Source of the DNA: Ligula intestinalis
Lineage: Eukaryota > Platyhelminthes > Cestoda > Diphyllobothriidea > Diphyllobothriidae
Reading direction: 5' to 3'
DNA length: 64,000 nt
NCBI GenBank assembly: GCA_036362985.1
Contig: JAYGXS010000010.1
Span: 10,314,178-10,378,177 of the forward strand
Part shown: positions 1-11,133 of the stretch, piece after piece
How the letters are laid out: every line of letters begins with the position of its first letter
Numbering within the stretch: position 1 is the stretch's first letter
Notes under the pieces: model-generated
What the model was told of the DNA's origin: nothing
The model's database searches: none
What the model saw: only the letters and a program-made list of their open reading frames with translations
Translations under genes and position numbers: made by a program

Positions 1-1660
1 TTGTATTAATGGTTCCTAAAAGCACAACGGAAAACAAGCTATAGGCTATGACCTGGGTTATAAACAAATTGGGCTATCCAAAAACTCCTGATTTTTGTCA
101 CATCTAGCCCATTTCCATTGGATTCGACAGATTTAAGGATGAAGTTTTCTTCAGAAAAAAAATTTTGAAAGCAAATTTTACATACCAAATACTTGCCAAA
201 ATGCTTAGTGAAAGTCTGTTAGCAGCATTGCGGACGTTAGCTCTTCTGTCGATGACGCCATTTATGCAATTTAGTTCACGCCCCCGTTTATTGCTAGATG
301 GCGCTCCTGTTTCCTTTTCTACTGGATGTAATAAAAAATGATTTCCACTGTAAAAGCTAACCTATTCTGTTAAATAATAATGCAGACTCCTTTAGTGCAC
401 AAAAGGCAGCAAGGTGTATCATTAGAAAGATTTTCTCTCGAGGTTTCGGCTGATCTATTTATAGTTATTCTTGCTAAGTACTTCTTCTAATGACTACATG
501 TGGTGCCTTGTCTACCGAGGTGGTGCAATGCATTTTTATACAATTGGTAGTGATTATTCCAGAAAATCATATTTCCTTGCGCTAATATTTCTGTGTGGCA
601 GAGGCCAGATATGTATGTACATAAACGACCTCAGAAAAGTCCCACGGATTTTCCATGAACAACATATGCATATACATATGTTCATGTTAAACTGCGCAGT
701 TACACTAAATACTTATAAATGTACCATTTCTATGAAATTCAATACTTCTTTTTAAATTTTCTATCTTCATTGCAAGGCCTGATGAAATTTTGCATTAGAT
801 AGGTAATTATTTTTTTTAAAGAACAGCACACAGGTTGCCGGCCGAGCGTAAAATAAATCAAAAAGCATTATTATACATAAAATATAGCTGCAAAGTATGG
901 TACTGCTACATCAGTACATTTCCGATCGTCATTAAAGAGATGCCGCAAAACATATTCCCAGTATTTGGATGACAAAAACAAACATTTGCTACATTCTTTT
1001 TATCTCACGTAAATGGCCAGTTCTCTATGTTTTCAGTTCATGTTAATAAAGATACACAAGAGAAGACATGAGTCGTAAATAACTTCTTGAAATTGGCTTT
1101 CGCACCCAAAAATGCCATAGGACAGCCCTGTGTAAAATGCATCAACCCTGAACAAATTAAGCAGCCGGCGCTGTTCATAACGATACTTTAATCGCCATTA
1201 TATCCTCTTCTAGACCTACGGAAGACTGAAGTTTTCGAAACCCTTTCTCATTCTTTAGTTGGCATGTAATAGAGATCACACGCCCCATACGAATTTGTAA
1301 CCTTTGGCCCAATTATCTTCATCAGCAACAGTATGTCTCAGACTGCTTCTGTCCGGATTCTTTGCGCTAAATGTAACTTTTAGCCATAAACAGTGGGTCT
1401 GTGTCCTGCCAGCTGCCATTATTGAGCAAGTGTTGCGTATTCTATTCCCACTGGTCCACAAAAGAAAGGTCTCCGAATTGCAAGTCAGGAGTTGAATTAG
1501 GCGTGGTGACCATTATCTGACAAAGAAACTCTGCAAGTGGCCACAATTAAAAGGGGACTTTAACATTTGAAAATTAGGGGCTACAATTTAAAGGGTAAAG
1601 ATAAATACCCCATGCGTCCGACTCATTGACACACATATGTCTGTGAAGGGTTCCTTTAAA
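1..1660. other. no gene recognised
   Basis: AT-rich non-coding sequence. The few open frames are short and resemble nothing I know. A minus-strand open stretch at 1276-1500 has no recognisable motif. Probably intergenic or intronic. Confidence 0.5.
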
Positions 1661-2840
1661 TTATTTCAGCGATGATGCCATCACAACATCCATGGAAGGG
1701 GGCGTTCCAGTGTTTAACCACTCAGGGAGCGAAGAGAGTTTGTGCACATCTAGCCTTGTCTGCTGAACGCGCAGTTTCAATGGGTGACCTCGGAGATAAG
1801 TCGTGGTAGCAAATCCCAGAAATCCTCCATGCAAGACAATAATCCAATCCATTCAAAATGCGGAACGTTTGTAGAATATCCCCACAAATTTGCCTGATAC
1901 TCCATGTGAACAACTTAAGGTCCTCAAAGTGGGCTGCATATGGGAAGGAGCTTTGACTTGTTTGAGACTTGTCTGAGCTTGCACAGCCCAGGGTCTCCAC
2001 GTTTGTAAAGCATACTTCAAGTGCAACCTCACGAACGTTTTTAAAAATCTCTGAAAGAGGTCTTGATCGAATCCAAAAACGGCCTTTTTAAGGCGTTTAA
2101 CACGTCCATTGCGCTGTTTGCGTCTTTCAATCAATGTAAGGATGGCTTTAAGGAATTCGCTGTCAGCGCATCGGAGTCCTTTTTGGTTTCCACGTCTTTC
2201 AGAATGTAGCTTCTACTGCTTTTGGATCTGGCTGCATTGCCTAGGCGGAGTATTGTACACTTATTGAAGGTGAACCGTGGAAGTCAACGGTTCGACCACC
2301 CTTTCAATCTATTTCAGTTGATGTGCATTCCATCGTCGTTGGCAGGCCCCTGGATTACGCTCCATATTGTCACTTCATGGGCAAACGTAGCAGTTTTATG
2401 GTCGAAATCTTGGACACAATGGCCCACATATATTAGGAACAGGGTCGATCTTAAAATAAATATTGGGGACTCCACTCTCGACCGCAGCCGAACTCGATTT
2501 CTTTTCATTGATATGTAAAACCTGCCTCCGACCCACTAGGCAATTGTGAATCTATCTGAGTTAGTTACACCTGGTTCCTATTCGCTCTCATTTTTACACT
2601 AGACTCTTGTGTGGCGTAGTCAATGGAGAAGACGTAAACTACGTGCTTGTCCTCGAGAGCTTGGCTCCATCTTTGGAAAATGAAACAAATTCGTTGTGCA
2701 TGACCCTCCTTTTCGGAATCCGTGTTGGCTGCTTGATTAAAGTTTCTGGGCCTGTAGGAGTTGAACTCATTCGCTCTTAATGAAATTCTCCATAACCTTG
2801 CCGATAGTGCACGTTTAGCTTGCTGGCCTGTAGTCGGTCA
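1661..2840 (-). mobile_element. CR1-like LINE reverse-transcriptase relic
   Basis: Read on the minus strand this is the C-terminal half of a non-LTR reverse transcriptase, broken into several frames. In order I see a QHGFRKGGSC-like motif (near 2700-2745), the stretch LFLIYVGHCVQD followed by FAHEVTIWSVIQGP (2314-2508), where a live element would read FADD, then VRLHLKYALQTWRPW (about 1990-2060), DILQTFRILNGL (about 1870) and the terminal LRGHPLKLRVQQTRLDV block (about 1740-1800). The order and spacing match CR1/Jockey-type elements. The catalytic aspartates are replaced by His-Glu and at least three frame changes are needed, so it is dead. The 5' half and endonuclease are missing, as is usual for 5'-truncated LINE copies. 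The exact clade is uncertain. Confidence 0.72.
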
Positions 2841-2956
2841 CAGACAGCTTATTGCTGTTTGTGTTTGAAGAGTTATATGCGCCGACTTGTAATTTACAAA
2901 AAATGTTCCGGAGTAAAAGGTGATTAATTTTGAGTTGACCTGATTGGGAAAAAATC

Positions 2957-3136
2957 GAGGCGTTCGGCGGGGTTTGCACCCAAGTATTAAAAAAGGGCCT
3001 TTACGGGAAGCCAACGCTCTTACCGCAAAAATACAAACGCCACACCTCGCGCCATGACTTTATGCACACTTGGGTCGATATTACCCACCGAACTATACCG
3101 CTCGTGTGGAATCCACCAATAGGAGACAGGAAGCTG
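2957..3136 (-). repeat. tRNA-derived SINE-like repeat, copy A
   Basis: On the minus strand this has a degraded tRNA-like head: a B-box-like GGGTGCAAACCCC and, upstream of it, an A-box-like stretch beside the CGAGGTGTGGCGTTTGTA block. It is a direct repeat of 3261-3440. The two share the GTGTGGCGTTTGTA block and the end TCAGCTTCCTG/TCAGCTTGCTG. No open frame is present. This looks like a decayed pol-III-derived repeat; the tRNA of origin cannot be fixed. Confidence 0.5.
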
Positions 3137-3260
3137 AATGCTCCAGCAGGATTTCCTAAGCAATCATCTAGAATCCTTAAGAATGACTACTAGGCTGACT
3201 AAATTATTAGGGTTTTGGCAGATTAGCCTAACTTGAGTGTACCCAATTGTGAAAAACTTC

Positions 3261-3440
3261 AAGAAATTCGGTGGGACTGAAACCCGCCTATTAGAGAACG
3301 CTTTTGCCGGAAAGGCAACTCTCACACCACTAAACTACAAACGCCACACCTCGTGCCATGAATTTTCTCATGTTTGGGTTGATATTTCCCGCCAAACTTA
3401 CCATTCGTATGAAATCCACCAATACGGACCAGCAAGCTGA
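3261..3440 (-). repeat. tRNA-derived SINE-like repeat, copy B
   Basis: Second copy of the 2957-3136 repeat, 304 bases away in the same orientation. The tRNA-like features are clearer here. On the minus strand TGTAGTTTAGTGGTGTGAGA is a good A box, and GGGTTTCAGTCCCACCG a good B box after an enlarged variable region. A third, partial copy of the B-box end lies at 7650-7694, next to the assembly gap. It overlaps a 67-codon open frame that I regard as fortuitous. Confidence 0.55.
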
Positions 3441-3945
3441 CTGCCTAAGCAGTAATGTGGGCATACGTTATACCATACTTTATACCTTATTATGGTTCAT
3501 GGCTGGTCGATCATCGTAACAAACTGAATGACGTGACAACTAGCGTTGTGTCCAACGTTCATAAGCTAAGCATCGTTACCGATCTTGATAAAAAGTAAAC
3601 AGCATATGTCTTGGAAGCAAGACAACACAACAAATGACACGGCGCTTGCGATTCTCTCTAACTAGAGCGCTGTATCAACATTTTAAGATAAGGTACCCGT
3701 GTTAGAATGCTGCAAATGTATTGTTCTCCAGGTTTTCTGCTCATTAGAGAAGAATTAACCAAAATATTTCTTAAAGTGCCCCTTTATAATTGTGTGCTTA
3801 TAGGGTAATTCTACTCCTATCTGTTTCAGGATGTACCCATCCTCTATCATTGCCACGAGTAGCGAGCTAATTGGAACCCAAATTGGATATGTTACTTGCC
3901 AACTATCAGTTACAATGTTATTATTTTACCGACAACACAGACCAA

Positions 3946-3988
3946 CATCACGAAGCTTTTCGGCCTATGTGGGCTTCATCAGGTGATG
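3946..3988 (-). ncRNA. Hammerhead ribozyme, left SINE arm
   Basis: Minus strand, 5' to 3': stem I strand CATCAC, core CTGATGA, stem II AGCCCACATAGGCC, core GAA, stem III AAGCTT, cleavage base C, then GTGATG. Stem I closes with six perfect pairs. Stem II pairs GCC with GGC and has an A-C mismatch next to the core. Its loop resembles the CAAATA loop of schistosome hammerheads. Stem III is a six-base palindrome with no loop, so it can form fully only between two RNA copies. All invariant core bases are present. Confidence 0.8.
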
Positions 3989-4019
3989 GCAGGTCAACTC
4001 TAGTGTAGCAGCAGAAATT

Positions 4020-4095
4020 GCTGTCACGCTCGATCTTCGAACTCGCATCTCTCCGGCCAGAGGCGAACGCTCTAACCATTGAGCTACGGGTCCAC
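4020..4095 (-). other. tRNA-like pol III head, left arm
   Basis: On the minus strand CCCGTAGCTCAATGGTTAG is a near-consensus tRNA A box, and GCGAGTTCGAAGATCG a B box about 30 bases later. The stem between them is GTTCGCCTCTGGCCGG. It has the length and box spacing of a type I tRNA but weak acceptor pairing, so it is a tRNA-derived internal promoter and not a functional tRNA gene. Confidence 0.6.
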
Positions 4096-4136
4096 CGTGT
4101 TGTCGGTTTTTAATCGGGACTATACGAAAACACGGT

Positions 4137-4210
4137 GCACCCGTGGCTTAATGGTTAGAGCGTTCGCCTCTGGCCTCAGAGATGCGAGTTCGAAACTTGA
4201 GCGTGGCAGC
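4137..4210 (+). other. tRNA-like pol III head, right arm
   Basis: Plus-strand counterpart of 4020-4095. The A box is GTGGCTTAATGGTTAGAG and the B box GCGAGTTCGAAACTTG. It shares with its partner the string GTTAGAGCGTTCGCCTCTGG. It is followed by 4211-4241, a linker leading into the hammerhead. A read-through pol III transcript would carry both tRNA head and ribozyme. Confidence 0.6.
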
Positions 4211-4241
4211 GATTCTCGCTGCTACACTAGATTTGACCTGC

Positions 4242-4284
4242 CATCATCTGATGAGGCTCACATAGGCCGAAAAGCTTCGTGATG
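4242..4284 (+). ncRNA. Hammerhead ribozyme, right SINE arm
   Basis: Plus strand: stem I strand CATCAT (4242-4247), core CTGATGA (4248-4254), stem II 4255-4268 with G-C next to the core, GAA (4269-4271), stem III palindrome AAGCTT (4272-4277), predicted cleavage after C4278, and GTGATG (4279-4284) closing stem I with one G-U and five Watson-Crick pairs. It is the mirror copy of 3946-3988. The core is complete, so cleavage is plausible, most likely as a dimer. Confidence 0.82.
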
Positions 4285-4312
4285 TCAGTCTGTGTTGTCG
4301 GTAAAAAAATAA

Positions 4313-6289
4313 AATTGTGCCCTCTTTGTCGGATATTTATTTCCTTTTCCTGTAGAACTAAAGACCAAACCGTCAGACACATGTCAAGACTATAAATCCT
4401 CAAAACAACGTTTTTTGTTAAACTATACTTACTACCCTAATGAATAGCATTTTTTCTAGTTGGCTGGGATATTTGAAAATGTTTGTAATCCATGGCTATT
4501 CTGCAAACCATGAGAACACTATAATTAGTTTTAAAAATATCATGTTAGCGAAGGCAAATGGGAAAAAGTCCGTGTTTTTTGTTTAAATTTCACATTTAAG
4601 TAACTGCAAATGATGCTAATCAGTTTTGAATTCGTCGCGCGGAATAATGATGCCACAACGCTCGCATTCCATAAATAGGGAAGCCTGGCAGCATGCGATA
4701 CTATCAGTGCACCGGAGATTAGAAGAGCTAAGACTGATTGGTTGGGGTTTGCGCAACGTCCAGCTTTTTAAAGTACGTTTGCATGTATCCTCGTTAATGC
4801 TGCTTTAAGTCGAATTCAATGCTTAGGGAACAGTGCTAATAAATAAATAAAAAATTACAAACAAATAGGAACAAAATTCAAAATGCATTAACACGGTGTA
4901 TTTTTTGTTCTCTTCAGTTAACATCATGTCTTGCTTGATAAGTGTTATCGAATAAAATGTTTGAAGATAAAATTTTATGCTTACTTTGAACTGGAGGAAC
5001 ATTTTGCTTTTCAATTGATGCAACACAAATTCAACTGGAGCTGCCTTCCAATGAAGAAATGCTAGCTGAAATAAACGAATGGTGTTGCCTTCAAGATCCA
5101 TTTACTCAAAGTTTTTTAAGACAATTCATCCCATTTTCAACTGACCACTGATTTTGGGATACAACTTTGCCCTGAAATACACAAACTATGGTGTGGACCG
5201 GCAATTATATCTGAACTGCTGGAAAGGCATAATGGTATGTCCGATGGTAAACTGTGAAATCCAAGTGTTATTGACAAGCGTTAATAGTAAAGTATAAATG
5301 ACGCAAGTGAAAGATGTTTTCGGTTGCTTTTAATGATAAGCGTATAAACTTCTTCCATAACCATCACAATATCATACTGCCTATTTTCCGTTATTCTTTA
5401 ACTTGACTTTATATGGCTAGAAATGCAACAGTTTTCACATTTAAGCGAGCAAATTGGACGTACTGATTTCAGTTTCAAGAACTTTTCTTCGTTCACTGCC
5501 TCCGATACGGTCTTTTACTAAACATAAAGCAGCCACTCCTTACCACTTTTATGAAAATAACACAATATTCATACTTATTTTTTTCAGAAAAGAGCTCGAA
5601 AGCTATCGCAAATGCTGCCCGACATTATTGAATGCTCATTTCATTCCTACTTAAGTCTTATTTGGTAAATATTTAGTGTTTGTGGGTATTTTTGATTAGC
5701 GGCAAATAGAGTAACTGTCATTGTCAGCAGCTTTTTTTAACAAGGCAGCTGGGTTGTGTTTTTATTTCATGGTAAGGGGTTACGGCTTACAGTCTAATAA
5801 GCATTGATTATATAGTCAATCATTTACTAATCATACAATCAACTTTTAAAAGGATATAATGTTTAATTTATGCATTTTTAATTGGGTTTATCAATGCTTA
5901 TTTACCAATGATAAAAAACATTACCGACTGGTCACAGTTTCGGGGCATTTGCAGTTTAGCGGCTGTAAGCAATTCGCTAAGTATTTTGCGATACAATATT
6001 CATTACAAACTATGTTCCAACGGGCAATCTGCTTCATTTACTGATGTGATTTTGCCTCGTACTTTATCTTCACAATCTTCGCTACATTGTCTTTTAGGTT
6101 ACCATTTCCGTCCCATGCATTAAACATGTTTTTGATTAATGGCAATTTGAGTTAAAATAACGTACAGGTAAAACTTGTGGAAGCTCAGTGTAAGTTCTGC
6201 AGTACCATTCATGCTGTATATTACTGCTGGGGTCAACATTCAACGCCCAGCCTAATATTTCCGCATTTCACTAACGTTACCTGAAAAAA
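4313..6289. other. no gene recognised
   Basis: Non-coding AT-rich sequence. Open frames at 4626-4808 (+) and 4823-5101 (-) have no recognisable motif and no convincing splice context. I see no repeat or RNA gene. Confidence 0.45.
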
Positions 6290-8790
6290 GAAACAGATTA
6301 TAACAAGATGTTTGGTACTGATTTAGTGAGTATTCTGCGCTCCACATGGCACTTCTGCTGTTTACCCGCACCTTTACAAATATAAATAATGCTAATATCA
6401 GGCTGCCTCGTACTGTTGAAGTAAAAATTCTCAGGTGGGCATTGCAACCCGAAATTCCCCCACGCTTACTTCAAAATAATGACTACCAATACCAAGCTGC
6501 CTAGCACTCCTGCCCTAAACATAGTATGCCACCTTCTACGCACGCTTGCTCAAATATAATCAGTACTACAAGTTTTAACGATGTGCAGTTGAATGTCGGT
6601 GTTCCAGACTGCGAAGGGAATGCTCACTGCATCAGGTCGAGGCAGATTGATGGGCAGATTGATGGGCAAATTAAGGTCTTTTAATATAAAAATAGGGAAT
6701 AAAAAGGCATTTGCCTAATTTCAAATATTCTAAGCCGAGTTTGGCTCATTAGCCATTCGTCCGAGCTTCATTAAAAATTAAAGCAATCAATATCAAGCTG
6801 CCTTGAACCGCTTCGTCCGGCTCGGTAGTCATTCCGCTAAAAGGAAGTCCCTTAAAAATAATAAATATTGACATCATTTTTTCCTTCAAGCAGCTAAATG
6901 TATTTACAGCTAAACGTTTGGTCATCGATCCCTTACTCTATAGTTGGGTGTACGACGTTCATTTCGATGAATACAGTTCTGCGAGTGCTGCAAACAAAAT
7001 TCAAAACGAAATTTAACTTTATAGTCTGGCATAAAGTTGGACAGAGTATTTTTAATCAACTGAGTGGATTTGATAATAAGAAGGGCTTTGGTTTGGAAAA
7101 CTGCCCTCTTATTTAAGGTTAGTGGGGGAAATAGACTCTCAATTTTGCTATATCATGAGTACGTTTATATAAAAGGAATTCCGTATGCTTTAAGGAAAGA
7201 CAGGACGCAACTTTCTTCTAATAAACATTGTGCTGTGGAAAAATTCCATCATTAGTAAAAATAAGGTGGAATAAAAATCCATTCCAGTACTGGAAATGCT
7301 TGTGCCAAGTTGATCAAATGGAACTAAAGCGAAGTTTAAGGAATCGCATTTCTTTTCAGAAACAAGCAGCGATAGAAGTTGTAAAAAGTATATTCAGCTA
7401 TTCTGTGAAGTTTTCAGCAAAAATGCAGTAGCAAAAAATTTCTTGGTAGAACATTTTCTTTTACTGCACAGCTAGTCATGCCGCTTACAGGAACTCCTTT
7501 AAAAATAATAAAAATTGGCATCGAGCTGTCTCGTACAGGTGCACTGAATATTCTGCGACCCTCCTGACACTGCCAAAATTTCAGGCGCATGCTAAAAAAA
7601 GAACAGATAATAAAAATCTGCCTCGTATTGGTACACTGTTGACGCAAAATAAACTCCAGGCATTTGGCGGGATTTGAACCGGCGTATTAGAGAANNNNNN
7701 NNNNCAGTTTACATGCCCATGCTCAAAATTAAATCATGTTATGCCATATAAACTCGTATTGGTAGAGGGGATACACTTAGTCCAGAGTTATGTTCCCACA
7801 TTTTACGCCCGCCTGCTCAATCTTATAACTACTTCTGTAAGGCTGTCTCGTTATGTTGGAGTAATGATTCCCATCCCGAATCGGTATATCTGCAACCTAC
7901 ATGCACTGGTTTCAAAAAGAAGCTATTAACATCGAGCTGTATCGCACTGCTGTAGTAAACGTTTTGTACCATGCCTGCAGTGCCCGCCGTTTACAAGCGC
8001 AATCTTACAAATAATCATTACAAATATCATGCCCTTTTGCAGTGAATATTCATATCCCTCCTTGGTACTACTGCGGTAAAATTTCGGCACCCCATAATTA
8101 ACCGCGTTTTCTGAAAAATAAGAACAGATAATGAAAAGGCGCTTCATATTGGTGCTCTGACGGGTCTTGTCCTGCCCGAAACCATCGCTGTTTACCTGCA
8201 CTTGCTTAAAACTTATAATTTTCTTCATCAGGCTATATCGTACTGGTGCAACGGACATTTTCAGCCCACGTTGAGACACAGGCTGTAAAATTGCACTTGC
8301 TTAAAAATGGGACCAACTAATAGCAAGCTGCCACGTACTGGTGCAGTGAGCACTCCCAATACAGATTCCAAATTGACCATTAGCCCGCGCTCCCTTAAAT
8401 TAATAACTACTTACTACTAGCAAGCTGCCTCTTACTGGTTTAGTCTTCTTTCTGTGTCTTGCATTGTACTGCATCCATTTACCCGTGATTTCTTAAAAAA
8501 ATTATCAGCTGCCTCGTTTTTACGCAATTAATATTTACATCCCTGCCTGGAACTTATGTGGTGGCAATTCAGAGCCCCGAATGGTACTCCCGATGTTTAC
8601 AGCGCTTGCTTACAATTAAGAACAGAATATAAAATGCTGTCTCATATTGGTGCACTGAACACTCTCTTCTCCACCAGAACTGTTACCGTGCTTGCTCAAA
8701 AATAAGCACAATTTATATCCGGCTGCCTCATGCTGGCGCAGTGAACATCCCCAACCTTACCTTATAATGCACCGATGAACATTATTCGCC
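6290..8790. repeat. Degenerate ~95-bp tandem repeat array
   Basis: A recurring block reads roughly CAAGCTGCCTCGTACTGGTG, then CAGTGAACATTCCC, and about 60 bases later a GCTTGCTCAAAAATAA-like block. Copies begin near 6304, 6401, 6494, 6793, 7523, 7619, 7841, 7931, 8023, 8135, 8228, 8323, 8420, 8505, 8632 and 8722. Most spacings are 85-97 bases, with two longer ones. The array is old and diverged. It is interrupted at 6550-7500 by unrelated sequence and around 7640-7710 by a tRNA-like fragment and the gap. It looks like a decayed satellite or minisatellite; no protein is encoded. Confidence 0.6.
7650..7704 (-). repeat. tRNA-like fragment truncated at an assembly gap
   Basis: On the minus strand the string CCGGTTCAAATCCCGCC is a clean tRNA B box, belonging to the repeat at 2957-3440. 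The run of ten N (7695-7704) cuts it off, so the A box is not visible. The gap sits inside the tandem array and probably marks an assembly join across repeats. Confidence 0.5.
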
Positions 8791-9607
8791 CGCGTATTAG
8801 CGAAAGATTATCCGTTTTAAAGGGAAAGGTATGTTCTTTCATCTCTAGTCAAATTATATCGTCTTTTTTTAGACTTAATAAAGAAATTTTCGAAAGTCTA
8901 CAGTTTTACTGTGAGATTATCTTGTAAAAGTTAATTTACTCAAATGGTCGTCAGCTTAATATCCAATAAAAGCCTTTTTTAAAGAGGTTACCTCATATTG
9001 ATAATAATGCATATTAATCCTAGGAATAACAATATGCGTGGTACCTAGGAGACATGTTGTATGCTCTAAAATGTGGTTTGCTGTTTTGAAGCATTTCTAC
9101 ATTTGGCCAACACCGCTATCTAAATAAAGAATTATAGCTTAATCTCGTTGTTTTGGTTAATGCTGTTAAGTTACATCTTATTTTAATAGTTTTGTTATAA
9201 ATCTCGAACAAAATGGAAAATTTACAACTTTTCAGTGTAGCCACTTAAAGACGCGAAATGGAGTGACGGTTTATTGAACAATATTAAATATATAGGTAAG
9301 CAATAATTACTATATGCACAAAATATTTTGACTAAAGACAAAATATGTTTGCATAAAGAAAGTGATTGCTTTAAGTGCTATACTTAACAAACTATTAAAT
9401 TTTATTGTCCCAATTTATAGCCATTTTTGATGTCTCCACAAGCTGGGGATTATCGAGAAGATGTTATTTTTCTAAACAAACACTTAGCACTTCTTATAAT
9501 CATTTTAAGTACTTAATATGCCTAATTTTGCTCATAATTATTGATTAGTTTTTGTTACCGCGTTCCCGCTGGTATGGGCGAAATAGTCAAACATTTATAA
9601 ATTTAGG
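8791..9607. other. no gene recognised
   Basis: AT-rich sequence between the tandem array and the Gypsy relic. A 5' long terminal repeat of the Gypsy element would be expected here, but I cannot delimit one. Confidence 0.4.
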
Positions 9608-11112
9608 GTGTTTGTTTGCAGCGCTCGCAGAACTGAATATGCGATCGCTGACGCTCACACCACCATTCTCGGTGTTGATGTTCTATTATTTTCGATCTCC
9701 AAGTCCCATAAACTAGTTAACCCTAAGGCATCTTCATACTGTAAATATTTTTCTCGTAGCCTTTCATTCCCTACCCCACGCATTTTACCAATCCCTTTGT
9801 GTACTCCATATCATCGTTTACTTTGGCAGTTTCTATCTATCACAAAATTCTCACAATTTGACCAACATAGTAGGCACTCCGTCATAGATTATATTTCAGG
9901 TATTGGACCACCCGCTTTTATTCATCCTTATCGTTTAGCCACCGATAAGTTAGCTATTGCCAAGGCTTAATTCAGTTACAAGATGGAGCTAGGCATACTT
10001 AGACCTTCCACTGGTCCATGAGCTGCATCCTTACACATGGTCTGTAAATACAACCTCGGTGACTGGCGCCCATGCAGTTTTATCGACAACTGAACACCTG
10101 CACTGTGCATGACAGATATCCATTTTTCCATCTCCACGATTTTGCATCTAGCCTAGCATGAGCAACAATGTTTTTTTCAATTTTGACTTGGTCAAATATT
10201 TTGATCAGATACCAGTTGCTCCAGAAGATATTCAGAAAACGGCAATGACTACAAAGTTTGGTTTGTTCGAGTTTGACGGGATGTGTTTTGAACTACGCAA
10301 CTCCACTTAAGTTTTTTAGATTTTCGTCGGTGAAGTCCTCCATGACTTACCCTATGTTTGCTTCTATGTCCATGATGCGCTGGAAGCAAGTTCCAGTAAG
10401 AACGAACATCTGCAACATCTACGCCTCATTTTGAGTGATTGAGCCAATTTGTTGTTTTTTATTAATTCTTAGAAATGTGTTTTTGGCGTACTGTCGCTGC
10501 TATTCCTAGAACATCGCATAGATGCTTCTGTTTGTCATCCCATGGGTGTCAAAGTTTCCGTTATTCGCGAGTTCCCTACCCCCACTTCTTTTCAACAAAT
10601 GCGTTATTTTATAGGCCTTGTCAATTTCTATGGACGTGTTATCCCTCATCGCGCTCAATTAATGTTACCATTTATTAACATTTTACGCAGGAGCTGCCAC
10701 AAGTTTTCTTTTCTTGACACAGCCCTAGAAGCTTTCGGTCGTGTCAGAAGGGCTCTTTCGGATACCACAGTGCTCGTTCACACTACAGCAGATCTCCCTC
10801 TCTCCACTGTTGCCCACGCCTCCAATTGCACACAGGTGCAGTCCTTCAGAAACAGACGCCCACGGGCATCCAGCTTTCTGCTTTCTATTCTGTCAAATTG
10901 AAACCACCACAAACTCTCTAAAGCCATTTACTTAGCCAGCCAACATTTCCGTAATTTTGTTGAATGCAGCGATTTTTGTATGCATACTGACCACAAAACA
11001 CTTACTTATACTCTCTCTACTTTTTCTGACAAATATTCACCCTTCGAGACCACCATCTCTATTTTATCGCTCAGTTTACCACCGATACTACAGTAGTCGC
11101 CAAAGGCCACGC
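9608..11112 (+). pseudogene. Gypsy A pol: protease end, RT and RNase H
   Basis: The first open piece (9608-9970) carries TTILGVDVLLFSISKSHKLV, the end of the protease and its linker, then RHSVIDYISGIGPPAFIHPY and RLATDKLAIAKA, which lead into the reverse transcriptase. RT continues with stops through LGILRPSTGP. The active-site box reads FYVHDALEASSS (about 10345-10395), so the expected Tyr-x-Asp-Asp is Tyr-Val-His-Asp. The thumb block RYFIGLVNFYGRVIPH is at 10600-10650. The RNase H tether is recognisable at 10978-11040 (TDHKTLTYTLSTFSDKYSP). The polymerase cannot be active. Confidence 0.75.
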
Positions 11113-11133
11113 AACTTTCATTACTTTGTATAA

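Larger units (their letters stand above)
3921..4312. mobile_element. Head-to-head pair of tRNA-SINE/hammerhead elements
   Basis: A 392-bp imperfect inverted repeat. Each arm runs outward from the centre as tRNA-like head, then ~35-nt linker, then hammerhead ribozyme, then a short tail ending in TGTTGTCGGTAA. The left arm lies on the minus strand and the right arm on the plus strand, and the outer 85 bases of the arms are almost mirror images. The centre (about 4091-4136) holds another GTGTTGTCGGT, the same string that ends each arm, so tail sequence also precedes a head. Schistosome SMalpha repeats combine pol III boxes and a hammerhead in a comparable way, but these sequences are only analogous. 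No protein is encoded. Confidence 0.75.

Noticed and set aside
779..800. CTGATGA at 780 as a hammerhead core
   Set aside because: No stem II and no GAAA at a suitable distance; flanks do not pair.
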